Origin: Rhodospirillaceae bacterium
Lineage (GTDB): Bacteria > Pseudomonadota > Alphaproteobacteria > Rhodospirillales > Casp-alpha2
DNA: 41,937 bases
NCBI GenBank assembly: GCA_018698795.1
Contig: JABIPG010000170.1
Span: 1-41,937 of the forward strand
Direction of reading: 5' to 3'
The notes beneath the pieces are model-generated. The model was not told the DNA's origin, ran no database searches, and worked only from the letters and a program-made list of their open reading frames with translations. Below, piece by piece: positions 33,802 to 41,937 of this stretch (position 1 is its first letter; each line of letters opens with the position of its first letter). The translations under genes and the position numbers were made by a program.

Positions 33802-35466
33802 CTAATGCCCGCTGCCCAATTTCCCAGTTTGGATGGAGTAATCGACGACCAAGCCGTAGCTCGGATCGTCATCGGAATCGACCATCAACTGCCCGGCGCG
33901 GTTGAGAAGCTGATGACAATCTCGGGATAAATGGCGGATTTGGAGATTTTTCCCCAATGCTTCATATTTCATCGCCAGCGCTTCGATAGCCTGCAAAGCG
34001 GATTGATCGACGACACGGCTGTTAATGAAATCGACAATGACAAGCTCGGGATCGGTTTCTGGGCTGAATATTTCTGCAAACCCATCGGCAGAGCCAAAGA
34101 ACAGCAGGCCTTCTATCTGGTAAATCCTGGCCCCTTCTGGCGAGACGTGGGCTTTTGCATGAATGTGGGTTGCGTTGCTCCAAGCGAAGACCAAAGCCGA
34201 CACGATAACACCAACGACAACCGCGATTGCCAAATCACTTATCACCGTGACCACAGTAACAAGCACCATAACCATGGCGTCAGAAAGTGGGATGCGGCGC
34301 AGGATTCTCAAGCTTTGCCAGGCAAAGGTGCCGATGACGACCATCAACATGACTCCCACCAAGGCAGCAAGAGGGATTTGCTCAATCAGACTTGATGCAA
34401 ACAGGATAAAGATGAGCAAAAACAGCGCCGCAGAAATGCCGGAAAGGCGCGTGCGGCCACCTGATTTCACATTGATCATCGACTGGCCGATCATGGCGCA
34501 CCCCCCCATGCCACCAAAGAAACCGGTTACTGTATTGGCTATGCCTTGCGCTACGCATTCGCGTGACGCGCCCCCACCTTTACCCGTGATCTCGCCGACC
34601 AGATTGAGTGTCAGAAGGCTTTCGATCAAACCGATTGCCGCCAGAATCATGGCATAAGGAACAATGACCTTCAGTGTCTCAAGGCTAAGTGGAACCATTG
34701 GAATATGGAACAACGGCAACCCGCCTTCAATTGAAGCGAGATCGCCAACGCGAGGAACATCGATACCGAAAAAGATGACGATGCCAGCGACAACAACAAT
34801 TCCAGCCAATGGAGCCGGAAAAACAGTCGTTATTTTCGGCGTTATCCAGATGATCGCCATGGTCAAAGCGGCAAGACCCAACATGGTGATCAATGGTAAT
34901 CCGCTCATCCAAACTTTGATGCCGTCTGGCCCCGGAACCTGAAATTGCGTCAATTGGGCCAGAAAAATCACGATCGCAAGGCCGTTCACGAACCCCAGCA
35001 TGACCGGATGGGGGACAAGGCGAATGAACTTTCCCAAGTGAAAGACGCCGGCCAGAATTTGCAAAACTCCCATCAAGACGACAGTTGCAAACAAATACTC
35101 AATGCCATGACTGGCAACCAGCGCAACCATGACAACGGCCAGCGCCCCGGTAGCGCCAGAGATCATTCCCGCGCGCCCGCCAATGGCTGCGGTGATCAAA
35201 CCGACGATGAAGGCTGCATAAAGACCGACAAGCGGATGTACGCCAGCGACGAACGAGAAGGCAACGGCTTCCGGAACCAGCGCCAACGCGACGGTGAGAC
35301 CTGAAAGAAGTTCAGTCTTGATGCGGCTTGGCGTGAACGGACGCTGAACAGCGCCTTTGCGGACAGAAAAAGGGAGACGTGCAGCAAAGGCTGCAAGCGT
35401 AAGCTTAACCACGTGATGAGAGTCCATTTTTAGGAGAGCGCGGGACGTGTGAGCCTGATAAAGCAA
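33802..35466 (-). CDS. SulP-family anion transporter with STAS domain
   Basis: The protein of about 554 residues has 10-14 hydrophobic helices and the SulP core (LLSGLTVALALVPEAVAFSFVAGV, GGMGGCAMIGQSMINVKSGGRTRLSG). A C-terminal cytoplasmic STAS domain (about 420-545) includes LVIVDFINSRVVDQSALQAI. Family members move sulfate, bicarbonate or C4-dicarboxylates with Na+ or H+; the substrate is not evident, and no carbonic anhydrase or sulfur genes adjoin it. The TTG start at 35466 has AAGGG four bases upstream; an ATG at 35427 without such a site would give 541 residues. Confidence 0.92.
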   Translation of the reverse strand: MLYQAHTSRALLKMDSHHVVKLTLAAFAARLPFSVRKGAVQRPFTPSRIKTELLSGLTVALALVPEAVAFSFVAGVHPLVGLYAAFIVGLITAAIGGRAGMISGATGALAVVMVALVASHGIEYLFATVVLMGVLQILAGVFHLGKFIRLVPHPVMLGFVNGLAIVIFLAQLTQFQVPGPDGIKVWMSGLPLITMLGLAALTMAIIWITPKITTVFPAPLAGIVVVAGIVIFFGIDVPRVGDLASIEGGLPLFHIPMVPLSLETLKVIVPYAMILAAIGLIESLLTLNLVGEITGKGGGASRECVAQGIANTVTGFFGGMGGCAMIGQSMINVKSGGRTRLSGISAALFLLIFILFASSLIEQIPLAALVGVMLMVVIGTFAWQSLRILRRIPLSDAMVMVLVTVVTVISDLAIAVVVGVIVSALVFAWSNATHIHAKAHVSPEGARIYQIEGLLFFGSADGFAEIFSPETDPELVIVDFINSRVVDQSALQAIEALAMKYEALGKNLQIRHLSRDCHQLLNRAGQLMVDSDDDPSYGLVVDYSIQTGKLGSGH

Positions 35467-35498
35467 TTAGCCCTTATTGCAATGCGAAACTACTCCAT

Positions 35499-35516
35499 TG
35501 CGACACAATAGTCGCA
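35499..35516. promoter_or_regulatory. Perfect inverted repeat in the sulP/chaN divergent region
   Basis: TGCGAC and GTCGCA (35499-35504 and 35511-35516) flank a six-base AT-rich spacer. The site lies just upstream of the sulP start in the divergent promoter region and has the size of a dimeric repressor operator. No regulator gene is adjacent. Confidence 0.35.
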
Positions 35517-35642
35517 CATATCCACGAGGAGACATCTGACCCCGCCGGAAACCACAACACTGTTTCCTCGACTGAGTGCCGGTCAGAAACAAGCCTGACA
35601 CAAAGACGGGATATTTCCGTGCGGCAGGCGTATATTTGATAA

Positions 35643-36932
35643 ATGAGCCGTCTTTATCACCCTTCCGCTTTGAGGCCGCTAGCGGTGCTGCTGGTGCTGG
35701 CACTCGCCGCCTGCGAGCTTGCCCCGCCGCCGACCGTCGATGCCGCCGCCGCATGCCAGACACCCGGCGCCTGGATCGAGCCCGGCACCGCAAAGCTGCA
35801 AGATACCGAAACCCTGCTTGCCGGCTTGGCCGCCAAGCGCGTGGTGCTGTTGGGCGAAAGCCACGACAATGCCGATCACCATGCCTGGCAAGCGCAGATG
35901 TTGGCAGCCCTGCATGGTCGCCGCCACGACGTCGTGGCGGCGTTTGAGATGTTTCCCAGGCGCGCCCAGCCGACCCTCGACCGATGGATGGCGGGCGAAC
36001 TCTCAGCTCCGGCGTTCTTGAAAGAAAGCAAATGGGGCGAGGTCTGGGGTTTCGGCGCAGACATGTACATGCCGCTGTTCCAGTTCGCGCGTCTCAACGC
36101 CGTGCCCATGGTGGCCGCCAATGTGGACCGCGCACTGATCCGCCGCGTCGGCAAGGACGGTTGGGCTAACGTGCCGAAAGACCAACGGTTAGGCGTCGGC
36201 ACGCCCGCCACCGCCACTGCCGATTATCAGAAATCCCTGGCGCAAGTGTTCCGCGCCAAACTCGAAGCCGGCACCAAGCGCGCGCACGGCAAGGATAAGG
36301 CTGACGACCCAGGCGACAAAGCCGACACAGCCGATAAGGAAATCCCGCTCGCCGACGTACTCAGCGACCCTGGCTTCAAACGCTTCGTCGCCGCCCAACA
36401 AACCTGGGACCGCGCCATGGCGGAAGCGATATTTGAGGCCGCCAAGCGCCACCCAGACGCATTGATTGTCGGCATCGTCGGACGCGGCCACGCGGAGTTC
36501 GGCCACGGCATCCCACACCAACTGAAGGATTTGGGCATTAAAGACGTCGCCGTCGCCCTGCCGGTCTCGACGGCTTTTTGCCCGCACCTGCCCACCGGCA
36601 TCGCCGATGCGGCGTTTGTGATCGCCGAACAGCCGACAAAGGCCCGGGCTCATGCACCGGCGAAGCCGAAGCTCGGCGTGTACATTGAGGCAGCACCAGG
36701 CGGTATCCGTGTCAGCAAAGTGGCGCCGGGCTCCATCGCCGAACAATCGGGCATCAAGGTCGAGGACATCATCGTCAAGGCCGCCGGCGAAGCCGTCGCC
36801 AAGCCGGGCGATCTGGTTGGGATTATCCAACGACATGCACCGGGCACGTGGCTGCCGCTGGATGTACTGCGAGGCACGAAGCAGCACGACATCATCGCCA
36901 AATTTCCGCCCGCACACGCCCCCGGAAAATGA
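35643..36932 (+). CDS. ChaN-family lipoprotein with C-terminal PDZ domain
   Basis: The 429-residue protein has a lipoprotein signal with lipobox LALAAC (Cys24). The ChaN/EreA-like domain shows VVLLGESHDNADHHAWQ, AAFEMFPRR, and IVGIVGRGHAEFGHGIP; ChaN relatives bind haem through a dimer and are linked to iron uptake. A Lys/Asp-rich insertion (about 218-235) interrupts it. A PDZ domain follows from about 340 (LGVYIEAAPGGIRVSKVAPGS and EQSGIKVEDIIVKAAGE), an uncommon fusion that suggests partner or peptide binding in the periplasm. Its stop overlaps the M1 peptidase start (ATGA). Confidence 0.88.
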   Translation: MSRLYHPSALRPLAVLLVLALAACELAPPPTVDAAAACQTPGAWIEPGTAKLQDTETLLAGLAAKRVVLLGESHDNADHHAWQAQMLAALHGRRHDVVAAFEMFPRRAQPTLDRWMAGELSAPAFLKESKWGEVWGFGADMYMPLFQFARLNAVPMVAANVDRALIRRVGKDGWANVPKDQRLGVGTPATATADYQKSLAQVFRAKLEAGTKRAHGKDKADDPGDKADTADKEIPLADVLSDPGFKRFVAAQQTWDRAMAEAIFEAAKRHPDALIVGIVGRGHAEFGHGIPHQLKDLGIKDVAVALPVSTAFCPHLPTGIADAAFVIAEQPTKARAHAPAKPKLGVYIEAAPGGIRVSKVAPGSIAEQSGIKVEDIIVKAAGEAVAKPGDLVGIIQRHAPGTWLPLDVLRGTKQHDIIAKFPPAHAPGK

Positions 36933-38890
36933 CCCGCGCGCTGTTGATCGTTGCCATGTGTTTGGCTGCGGTCGCCGCAGCCGCGGCGGATGGTGCACCG
37001 CCGCACCACGACGCGGAGATCACCTACCGGGCGGGCGGGCGCAACCTCCAAATCATTGACCGAATTCTCATTGATCGCGGCGGACGCATCGCGCTGCGCG
37101 TCGCGCCCTGGTTGACGATCTCTTCGATCAAACTTGGCGGAAAGCCTATCTCGTTACAGGACAGTTTACAGGGCAGCGGCATCGACTTGCCGACCGATGG
37201 CCCGCATCAAATCGACATCGCCATGCAAGGCATCGTGCCGGCGTTGGATGCAAAAATACACGGGGATATACACGGTGCCGTCGCCAGTGATGCCGGTCTC
37301 TATCTGCCGGGCGGCTCCGGCTGGCTGGCTGACACCGGTGACGACGCTATGACCTATCGCCTGACCGTGACGACCAAGGCCCCATACCGCGCCATCGCCA
37401 CCGGATGGCTGGAAGGCGAAACCGCCACGTCCGATGGGCACGAGGTGACGATCTCGGCCAAGCGACCGATGGAGCCGCCGTCGCTGTTCGCCGGGCCCTA
37501 CCGCGTGACGGAACGGCGCGCCGGCAATGTACGGCTACGCACTTATTTCCATGCCGACGGTGCCGCCTTGGCGAATACGTATCTGGACCAGGCGGCACGT
37601 TTCATTTCCGACTACCAACGTGACATCGGCGTGTATCCGTATGGTGACTTTCACATCGTCTCCGCACCGCTGCCGGTGGGGCTTGGGTTTCCGTCGCTGA
37701 CCTATGTGGGACGCCGCGTTCTGCATCTGCCGTTCATGCGCGGACGCTCGCTGGCGCACGAAGTTCTGCACAGTTGGTGGGGCAATGCGGTGGGTGTCGA
37801 TTACGCATCGGGCAATTGGGCCGAGGGCCTGACGACGTATATGGCGGACCATGCGCTCGCCGGTGACGGTGGCGCCGAGATGCGCCTGGGTTGGCTACGG
37901 GATTTCGCCGCCCTGCCGGAAAACCGCAATACATCCGTACGCACTTTTGTCACCAAAACCCACCGCGCCACACAGGTAATCGGGTACGGCAAAGTCGCAA
38001 TGATCTTTCACATGCTGCGGGCCGAGGTCGGCGATGTTGCCTTTCGCCGCGCCATCGCCGCCTTTTACAAATCCCATACCTTCGGCACGGCGGGCTGGCG
38101 AGATATCGAGGCAGCCTTCACGAAAGCTTCCGAGCGTGATCTCGGCTGGTTTTTCGCCCAATGGCTGGACCGCCCCGGCGCGCCCCGGCTGGAATTGCTG
38201 ACAGCCGGATTTAAAGAGGGCCGCGTGCGGTTTCGGCTCCGTCAAACCACGCCGGTATACACAATCAAGGTGCCCGTGGTGATCGATACCGCCGACGGCG
38301 CCAGGCGCTTTGCTGTCACCATGACCGAGACCGAACAGGAATTCTCGTTGGAGCTTGATGCCGCGCCATCGCGGCTCAGGATCGATCCGGGGTTCGAAGT
38401 ATTCCGGCGACTACTGCCGAGCGAGAGCCCGCCAATCTTGCGCGACGTGGCGCTTGCCGCCAATCCTGTTGCAGCGGTTGTCGGCGGAGACACCCCGTTT
38501 CGCGCCGCCGCCGCTGAGTTAATGCAACGTCTCACGGACGCAGCGCCGCAGTTGTTGCCCGCAGGCAGCTTGCCCGGCGATGGTGCACCGGCACTATTGA
38601 TTGGCGTCGACACCGACATGCGGCGCTTGGCCAAGCAACTGGGCTTACGCCCGCCGCCGCGCCGCAAAGGCACCGCCTGCGCCTGGGCCGACCGTTTGCC
38701 ATCCGGCCAACCGGTTTACGCCGTGGCTGCGCGCGATACGAATGCCTTGAAAGCCCTGTTCAGAGGCCTACCGCATTACGGGCGGCGCAGCTACGTGGTG
38801 TTCAAGGGCAGCCGCGCCATCGGCAAAGGGATGTGGCCGATAAAAATCAACCCGCTCGAGCGGAAATGGTCGATCCACGAATCTAATTAG
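36929..38890 (+). CDS. Exported M1-family metallopeptidase-like protein
   Basis: The 653-residue product starts MTRALLIVAMCLAAVAAAAADG, a clear signal peptide. A beta-rich N-terminal domain precedes the thermolysin-like catalytic domain with zinc motif HEVLH (His277, Glu278, His281) and third ligand Glu299 in NWAEGLTTYMADH. The spacing is one residue shorter than the textbook HExxH-x18-E. The GxMEN substrate motif of aminopeptidase N was not seen, so it may be a relaxed-specificity peptidase. A helical region and a C-terminal domain of about 150 residues follow. The start at 36929 overlaps the ChaN-PDZ stop by four bases, showing coupling. Confidence 0.88.
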   Translation: MTRALLIVAMCLAAVAAAAADGAPPHHDAEITYRAGGRNLQIIDRILIDRGGRIALRVAPWLTISSIKLGGKPISLQDSLQGSGIDLPTDGPHQIDIAMQGIVPALDAKIHGDIHGAVASDAGLYLPGGSGWLADTGDDAMTYRLTVTTKAPYRAIATGWLEGETATSDGHEVTISAKRPMEPPSLFAGPYRVTERRAGNVRLRTYFHADGAALANTYLDQAARFISDYQRDIGVYPYGDFHIVSAPLPVGLGFPSLTYVGRRVLHLPFMRGRSLAHEVLHSWWGNAVGVDYASGNWAEGLTTYMADHALAGDGGAEMRLGWLRDFAALPENRNTSVRTFVTKTHRATQVIGYGKVAMIFHMLRAEVGDVAFRRAIAAFYKSHTFGTAGWRDIEAAFTKASERDLGWFFAQWLDRPGAPRLELLTAGFKEGRVRFRLRQTTPVYTIKVPVVIDTADGARRFAVTMTETEQEFSLELDAAPSRLRIDPGFEVFRRLLPSESPPILRDVALAANPVAAVVGGDTPFRAAAAELMQRLTDAAPQLLPAGSLPGDGAPALLIGVDTDMRRLAKQLGLRPPPRRKGTACAWADRLPSGQPVYAVAARDTNALKALFRGLPHYGRRSYVVFKGSRAIGKGMWPIKINPLERKWSIHESN

Positions 38891-38909
38891 AAATTCCATC
38901 AGGATATCG

Positions 38910-38925
38910 TCAGGTTAATACCTGA
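38910..38925. repeat. Short perfect inverted repeat after the M1 peptidase gene
   Basis: TCAGGT (38910-38915) and ACCTGA (38920-38925) flank TAAT, 20 bases after the stop codon, within AT-rich sequence containing TTTTTT at 38942-38947. It may be a weak terminator or an operator for the FIST gene. Confidence 0.4.
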
Positions 38926-39056
38926 GTATATTTGTATGATATTTTTTGATTGAAACCCGTATTTTTTACTCACCGCGACATACTATCTTGCTCACCCTAT
39001 CATATCCGAAGGTTGGCAGCATTGCGCGTCAAGATAACCGTATCTGGAGAAACAGC

Positions 39057-40220
39057 ATGTTAAAAGTAGCCGTAGGACATAGCGAACAAGTCGATGTCGA
39101 AGATATTTTGGAAGAGATTTTTGAACAATGTGAAGAGACACTGGAAGGTGAGGCGCCGCAGGCCGGGATCGTGTTTGCCGCCGTCGACCTTGAATACCAG
39201 GAAATTTTATCCGGCATTCGGAACAAGTGGCCGGACTTGCAACTCGTCGGATGTACAACGGATGGAGAATCGTCTTCCCGACTGGGCTTTGTCGACGATT
39301 CCGTCACTTTGACCCTGCTCTGTTCCGACACCATCGAAATCACCACGGGGATTGGTCGAGGCGTTAGCCAAGACGTCGAAAAAGCAACGTCTGAGGCTGT
39401 TGAACAGGCCCGCAATGCAGCGACGCTGGAACCCGGGCTTTGCGTCATTACGCCGGCAAGCATGACGGTCAGCAGTGAAGCCATCGTCAATGGGGTCAAG
39501 CAAGCACTCGGCCCCGACACGCCGCTTTATGGCGCCAATGCCGGTGACCAATGGCAGTTCGTGGAAACCTTTCAGTTTTTCAACGACGAGGTCCTCTCCG
39601 ATGCCGTGCCTTTGATTATGTTTTCTGGCCCGATTTCGATCTCGGGCGCGGTGCAAAGCGGCTGGAAGACGATTGGTTCCATCGGCACGGTCACAAAGGC
39701 CGAAGGCAACGTGGTATTCGAAATCGACGAACAGCCCGCTTTGGATTTCTACAGGAACTTACTGGGACCGGATGCGACGCCGACGGGAGATCGCCCCCTT
39801 GCTATCCTTGACGCAAACAAGGAGATAAACCGTCTGCGTGCTTCAATAGAAGCCTATGATCCGGAAACCGGTTCGATTACTTTTTTTGGTGATTTCTCCG
39901 TCGGAGATCAAGTCCAGGTCACCGTCGCGAACCGCAACGAAATTCTCGACGGCACGCGTGCATCGGTCCGCATGGCCCGAGACTCTTTTCCCGATGGACA
40001 GGCGCCGGAGGCCGTGATGTTTTTCTCTTGTTCGGGTCGAAAATTGCTGTTGGGCACCCGTACCGGCGAGGAATATGACATCTTGAAAGAAGAAATCGGC
40101 GCTGATTTGCCGATGTTCGGCTTTTACGGTTATGGCGAAATCGGACCGTCGATCACCGGCGAGTCAGGTTGTGAGTTTCACAATGAGACCTTCGTTACGG
40201 TATTAATCGGAAGCCAGTAA
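39057..40220 (+). CDS. FIST domain sensor protein
   Basis: The 387-residue soluble protein has a FIST_N domain (about residues 20-215; VFAAVDLEYQEIL, LVGCTTDGESS, LYGANAGDQWQF) and a FIST_C domain (about 230-375; EAVMFFSCSGRKLLLG, PMFGFYGYGEIGP). FIST is a predicted small-ligand-sensing module linked to signal transduction, probably for amino acids or similar compounds. The ATG at 39057 follows GGAGA; the longer frame from 38946 runs through AT-rich leader. It is followed after 39 bases by a PP2C phosphatase gene, its likely output partner. Confidence 0.9.
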   Translation: MLKVAVGHSEQVDVEDILEEIFEQCEETLEGEAPQAGIVFAAVDLEYQEILSGIRNKWPDLQLVGCTTDGESSSRLGFVDDSVTLTLLCSDTIEITTGIGRGVSQDVEKATSEAVEQARNAATLEPGLCVITPASMTVSSEAIVNGVKQALGPDTPLYGANAGDQWQFVETFQFFNDEVLSDAVPLIMFSGPISISGAVQSGWKTIGSIGTVTKAEGNVVFEIDEQPALDFYRNLLGPDATPTGDRPLAILDANKEINRLRASIEAYDPETGSITFFGDFSVGDQVQVTVANRNEILDGTRASVRMARDSFPDGQAPEAVMFFSCSGRKLLLGTRTGEEYDILKEEIGADLPMFGFYGYGEIGPSITGESGCEFHNETFVTVLIGSQ

Positions 40221-40259
40221 CAAACATCATTGACCGACGAAATACAGGAGTGCGATCTT

Positions 40260-41231
40260 GTGCTTATGGACATGGATTCCGAACAACGAATCAAATCGAT
40301 GGAGCGGGAGCTCAAGCTTCTCAGGAAAAAGATTTCCCGCTCTGAGGCGAACCGCGCGCTCGCCGAGAAGATGAAGGATGAGACCGACATTCTCTATGAG
40401 AACGTCCTGGATCAAATAGCTCAGCAAAAATTGTTGTTGGAAGAATCGCAAGACAACCTCAATGACGCCTTCGACGTTATCACTAGCAGCATCAATTATG
40501 CGGCGCGCATTCAACGCTCCGTGCTGCCGAACACGTCCGCGCTCGATGCGATCTTGACCGACCATTTCATCTATTGGGAACCCCGCGACACGGTCGGTGG
40601 CGATATTTATTGGTTCGATATTTGGGGTGACGGGATTCTTGTGATCTTAGGCGATTGCACCGGTCACGGCGTACCCGGCGCGTTCATGACCCTGATCGCA
40701 TCCGGTGCCCTGGATCGGGCCAAGGCCGAGGTCGATGCCGGCGACGTCTCGTCGCTGGTGCAGCGCATGCATCAGTTCATGCAAATCACGCTGCGCCAGC
40801 ACACCGATGGCAGCGAAGCCAACGATGGGATGGAACTAGGCGCGCTGTATATCGACATGGGCACGGAAAAGCTCAGGTTTGTCGGCGCGCGGTTTGACCT
40901 ATTCATCAGCGACGGTACCGACGTCGCGGAAATCAAGGGTGCTCGAAGAGGCTTGGGCTATTTCGGCATTCCCTGGGGACAGACTTATGAGACGCACGAA
41001 ATCGACACCAAGCCAGGTACATCCTATTACCTAACATCTGATGGGTACACGGATCAGGTCGGCGGCGAGAACAGAAGAATGTTCGGAAAGAAGCGGTTTA
41101 AGGCGTTGCTGGCTTCGTTCTACACCCTGCCCATGGCAGAACAAAAAACCCGTTTGCATGAGGCCTTGGCGCAATATCAAGGCAAGGAAGAGCGCCGCGA
41201 CGACGTGTCCATTATAGGCTTAACACTATAA
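40260..41231 (+). CDS. SpoIIE-type PP2C serine/threonine phosphatase with N-terminal coiled coil
   Basis: The 323-residue protein has a charged coiled coil (about residues 5-70) and a PP2C SpoIIE domain. Metal-binding motifs are complete: RDTVGGDIYWFD, LGDCTGHGVPGAFMTLI, and LTSDGYTDQVGG, so it should be active. Such phosphatases, for example RsbU and SiaA, dephosphorylate STAS-type anti-sigma antagonists or related switch proteins. No such partner is in the window. The start is the GTG at 40260, nine bases after AGGAG; the TTG at 40230 and ATG at 40266 fit less well. It forms an operon with the FIST gene. Confidence 0.92.
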   Translation: MLMDMDSEQRIKSMERELKLLRKKISRSEANRALAEKMKDETDILYENVLDQIAQQKLLLEESQDNLNDAFDVITSSINYAARIQRSVLPNTSALDAILTDHFIYWEPRDTVGGDIYWFDIWGDGILVILGDCTGHGVPGAFMTLIASGALDRAKAEVDAGDVSSLVQRMHQFMQITLRQHTDGSEANDGMELGALYIDMGTEKLRFVGARFDLFISDGTDVAEIKGARRGLGYFGIPWGQTYETHEIDTKPGTSYYLTSDGYTDQVGGENRRMFGKKRFKALLASFYTLPMAEQKTRLHEALAQYQGKEERRDDVSIIGLTL

Positions 41232-41248
41232 GTAACATTGCCGCGTGA

Positions 41249-41426
41249 TCAGAACGTCAACACCTGGTCCTTTTCGATGAAGCTAAACGCGTGCTCGGGG
41301 ATCAACGGCGCCCAATATGGTCGATCGGCTCATGCAATCCCCATCACATCGCGTCGCATTTCGGCGGAAGTGTGCCCGAAGGCCTCGTGGGGCGAATTGA
41401 CACAACTCAACTCACCGGAATTTCCC
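41249..41426 (-). pseudogene. Remnant of a gene C-terminus, interrupted by an in-frame stop
   Basis: One minus-strand frame directly downstream of the dioxygenase beta gene reads protein-like sequence in two halves. The first ends EAFGHTSAEMRRDVMGIA at a TGA (41332-41330). The same frame then continues ADRPYWAPLIPEHAFSFIEK and a few more residues to a TGA at 41251-41249. Codon third positions in the second half are mostly G or C, like real genes here, and there is no ribosome-binding site or start. I read it as the decayed tail of a lost gene; the family is not recognised. Confidence 0.4.
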
Positions 41427-41897
41427 TCAGAGCGGATAGACCATCAAAATATCAATGCGTCGCGATTCCAGCACCACCTGACGCCGCGCCAGCTTGGGTT
41501 GGCCATCCTGCATGATGATGCGGTCGAGATATTTGCCGACAGCAAAGATTTCCGTGCGACCGTCCTGCATAGTGCGGATAACCTGGAAATTGCTACGCGC
41601 CGAGATGGCGTCGTCGCTATCGGCACCCAACACTACCGGTCCAAGCACATGGCAATAGCTGTGCGGCTCGTAGATATTGGCACTGCGCAACGCTTCAACC
41701 CGGTCGGCCATCATGCCGCGCCCCTCGCACAGCATGATACCCAGCGGCAGCCCGGCATCCAAATTCTCGCGCGTGGTGATCTGATAGACACCGTCCTCGG
41801 TGAAGAACCCGGGCCAGCGTTCGACCTCGTCGTCATCGATGGCATACGCATAGTCGGCCAGGAAATCCTGAATTTGGGCTCGCGTTTCCATATCCAT
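41427..41897 (-). CDS. Aromatic-ring-hydroxylating dioxygenase, small (beta) subunit
   Basis: The 156-residue protein has the cone-shaped NTF2/SnoaL-like fold of Rieske dioxygenase beta subunits: IQDFLADYAYAIDDDEVERWPGFFTEDGVYQITTREN, the loop PHSYCHVLGPVV, SARSNFQVIRTMQDGRTEIFAVGKYLD, and the closing LESRRIDILMVYPL. It stabilises the alpha3-beta3 oxygenase. The ATG at 41897 overlaps the stop of the upstream gene (TGATG), which fits an alpha-beta operon. The aromatic substrate is set by the alpha subunit, outside the window. Confidence 0.9.
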   Translation of the reverse strand: MDMETRAQIQDFLADYAYAIDDDEVERWPGFFTEDGVYQITTRENLDAGLPLGIMLCEGRGMMADRVEALRSANIYEPHSYCHVLGPVVLGADSDDAISARSNFQVIRTMQDGRTEIFAVGKYLDRIIMQDGQPKLARRQVVLESRRIDILMVYPL

Positions 41898-41937
41898 CAG
41901 GCGAACCCCATGATCCGGCGGTAGCCGTCCCAGAAGC
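41897..41937 (-). CDS. C-terminal end of the upstream gene, probably the dioxygenase alpha subunit
   Basis: Twelve codons and a stop are visible, reading FWDGYRRIMGFA. The ending and the coupled TGATG overlap with the beta subunit fit the large Rieske subunit of the same dioxygenase. The rest lies beyond the window edge. Confidence 0.6.
   Translation of the reverse strand, partial: FWDGYRRIMGFA

Noticed and set aside
36848-36928. Longer N-terminus for the M1 peptidase
   Set aside because: The in-frame extension is the shadow of the end of the ChaN-PDZ gene. The start at 36929 gives a clean signal peptide and an ATGA overlap.
41238-41924. Long plus-strand ORF across the dioxygenase beta gene
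   Set aside because: It is the antisense shadow of a recognisable Rieske dioxygenase beta subunit and of the remnant downstream of it.

Overview
The window looks like a stretch of the main chromosome of a GC-rich, free-living alphaproteobacterium, probably close to Rhodospirillales. The support is a set of lineage-typical genes and orders: the ruvCAB operon next to yebC, zapA beside a DUF4164 coiled-coil gene and a probable 6S RNA before the 5-formyl-THF cyclo-ligase gene, a cysteine-less ribosomal protein L31, DUF1192, and a TrcR/DUF1013 cell-cycle regulator. There is no tRNA, rRNA, CRISPR array, insertion sequence, integrase or phage gene.

Layout. 1-2278 (minus): ruvB (cut by the window edge), ruvA, ruvC and yebC. 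2279-3853: a visibly AT-richer patch with a 45-codon ORF and an SMP-30/gluconolactonase-like gene, possibly acquired. 3854-6075 (minus): DUF4164 protein, zapA, candidate 6S RNA, cyclo-ligase and a YmdB-type phosphodiesterase. 6390-10995 (plus): gap with a strong terminator, an unknown gene coupled to thiE, a HAD hydrolase with a Gly/Ser microsatellite, efp and an inositol-monophosphatase-family gene. 11167-14580 (plus): an envelope triad of OmpA-domain protein, MotA/ExbB-like channel and MotB-like coiled-coil/OmpA protein. 14618-18906 (plus): MFS exporter, rpmE, a two-TM class III nucleotide cyclase, and an Hsp20 gene behind a textbook heat-shock (RpoH) promoter and a structured leader. 18985-21864: thioesterase and DUF1192 (minus), quinone oxidoreductase and trcR (plus). 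21932-26814 (minus): DUF2235 lipase-like protein, radical SAM/SPASM protein, aminotransferase and SDR. 26993-29886: a histidine kinase with an ethylene-receptor-like membrane sensor, a CBS-pair protein and a PagL-like lipid A deacylase. 29955-33731: an SDR coupled to propionyl-CoA synthetase, and a homocysteine-methyltransferase-family gene. 33802-38890: SulP transporter, then a translationally coupled ChaN-PDZ lipoprotein and M1 peptidase. 39057-41231: a FIST sensor followed by a SpoIIE/PP2C phosphatase. 41249-41937 (minus): a decayed gene remnant behind the beta subunit (and the last codons of the alpha subunit) of a ring-hydroxylating dioxygenase.

Most of the window is housekeeping and envelope biology. 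The parts most worth following are the uncharacterised proton-channel triad, the ethylene-receptor-like kinase, the FIST-PP2C pair, the unusual cyclase, and three RNA-level regulatory candidates (hsp20 leader, trcR leader, thioesterase leader). All identifications were made by reading the sequence without database searches.
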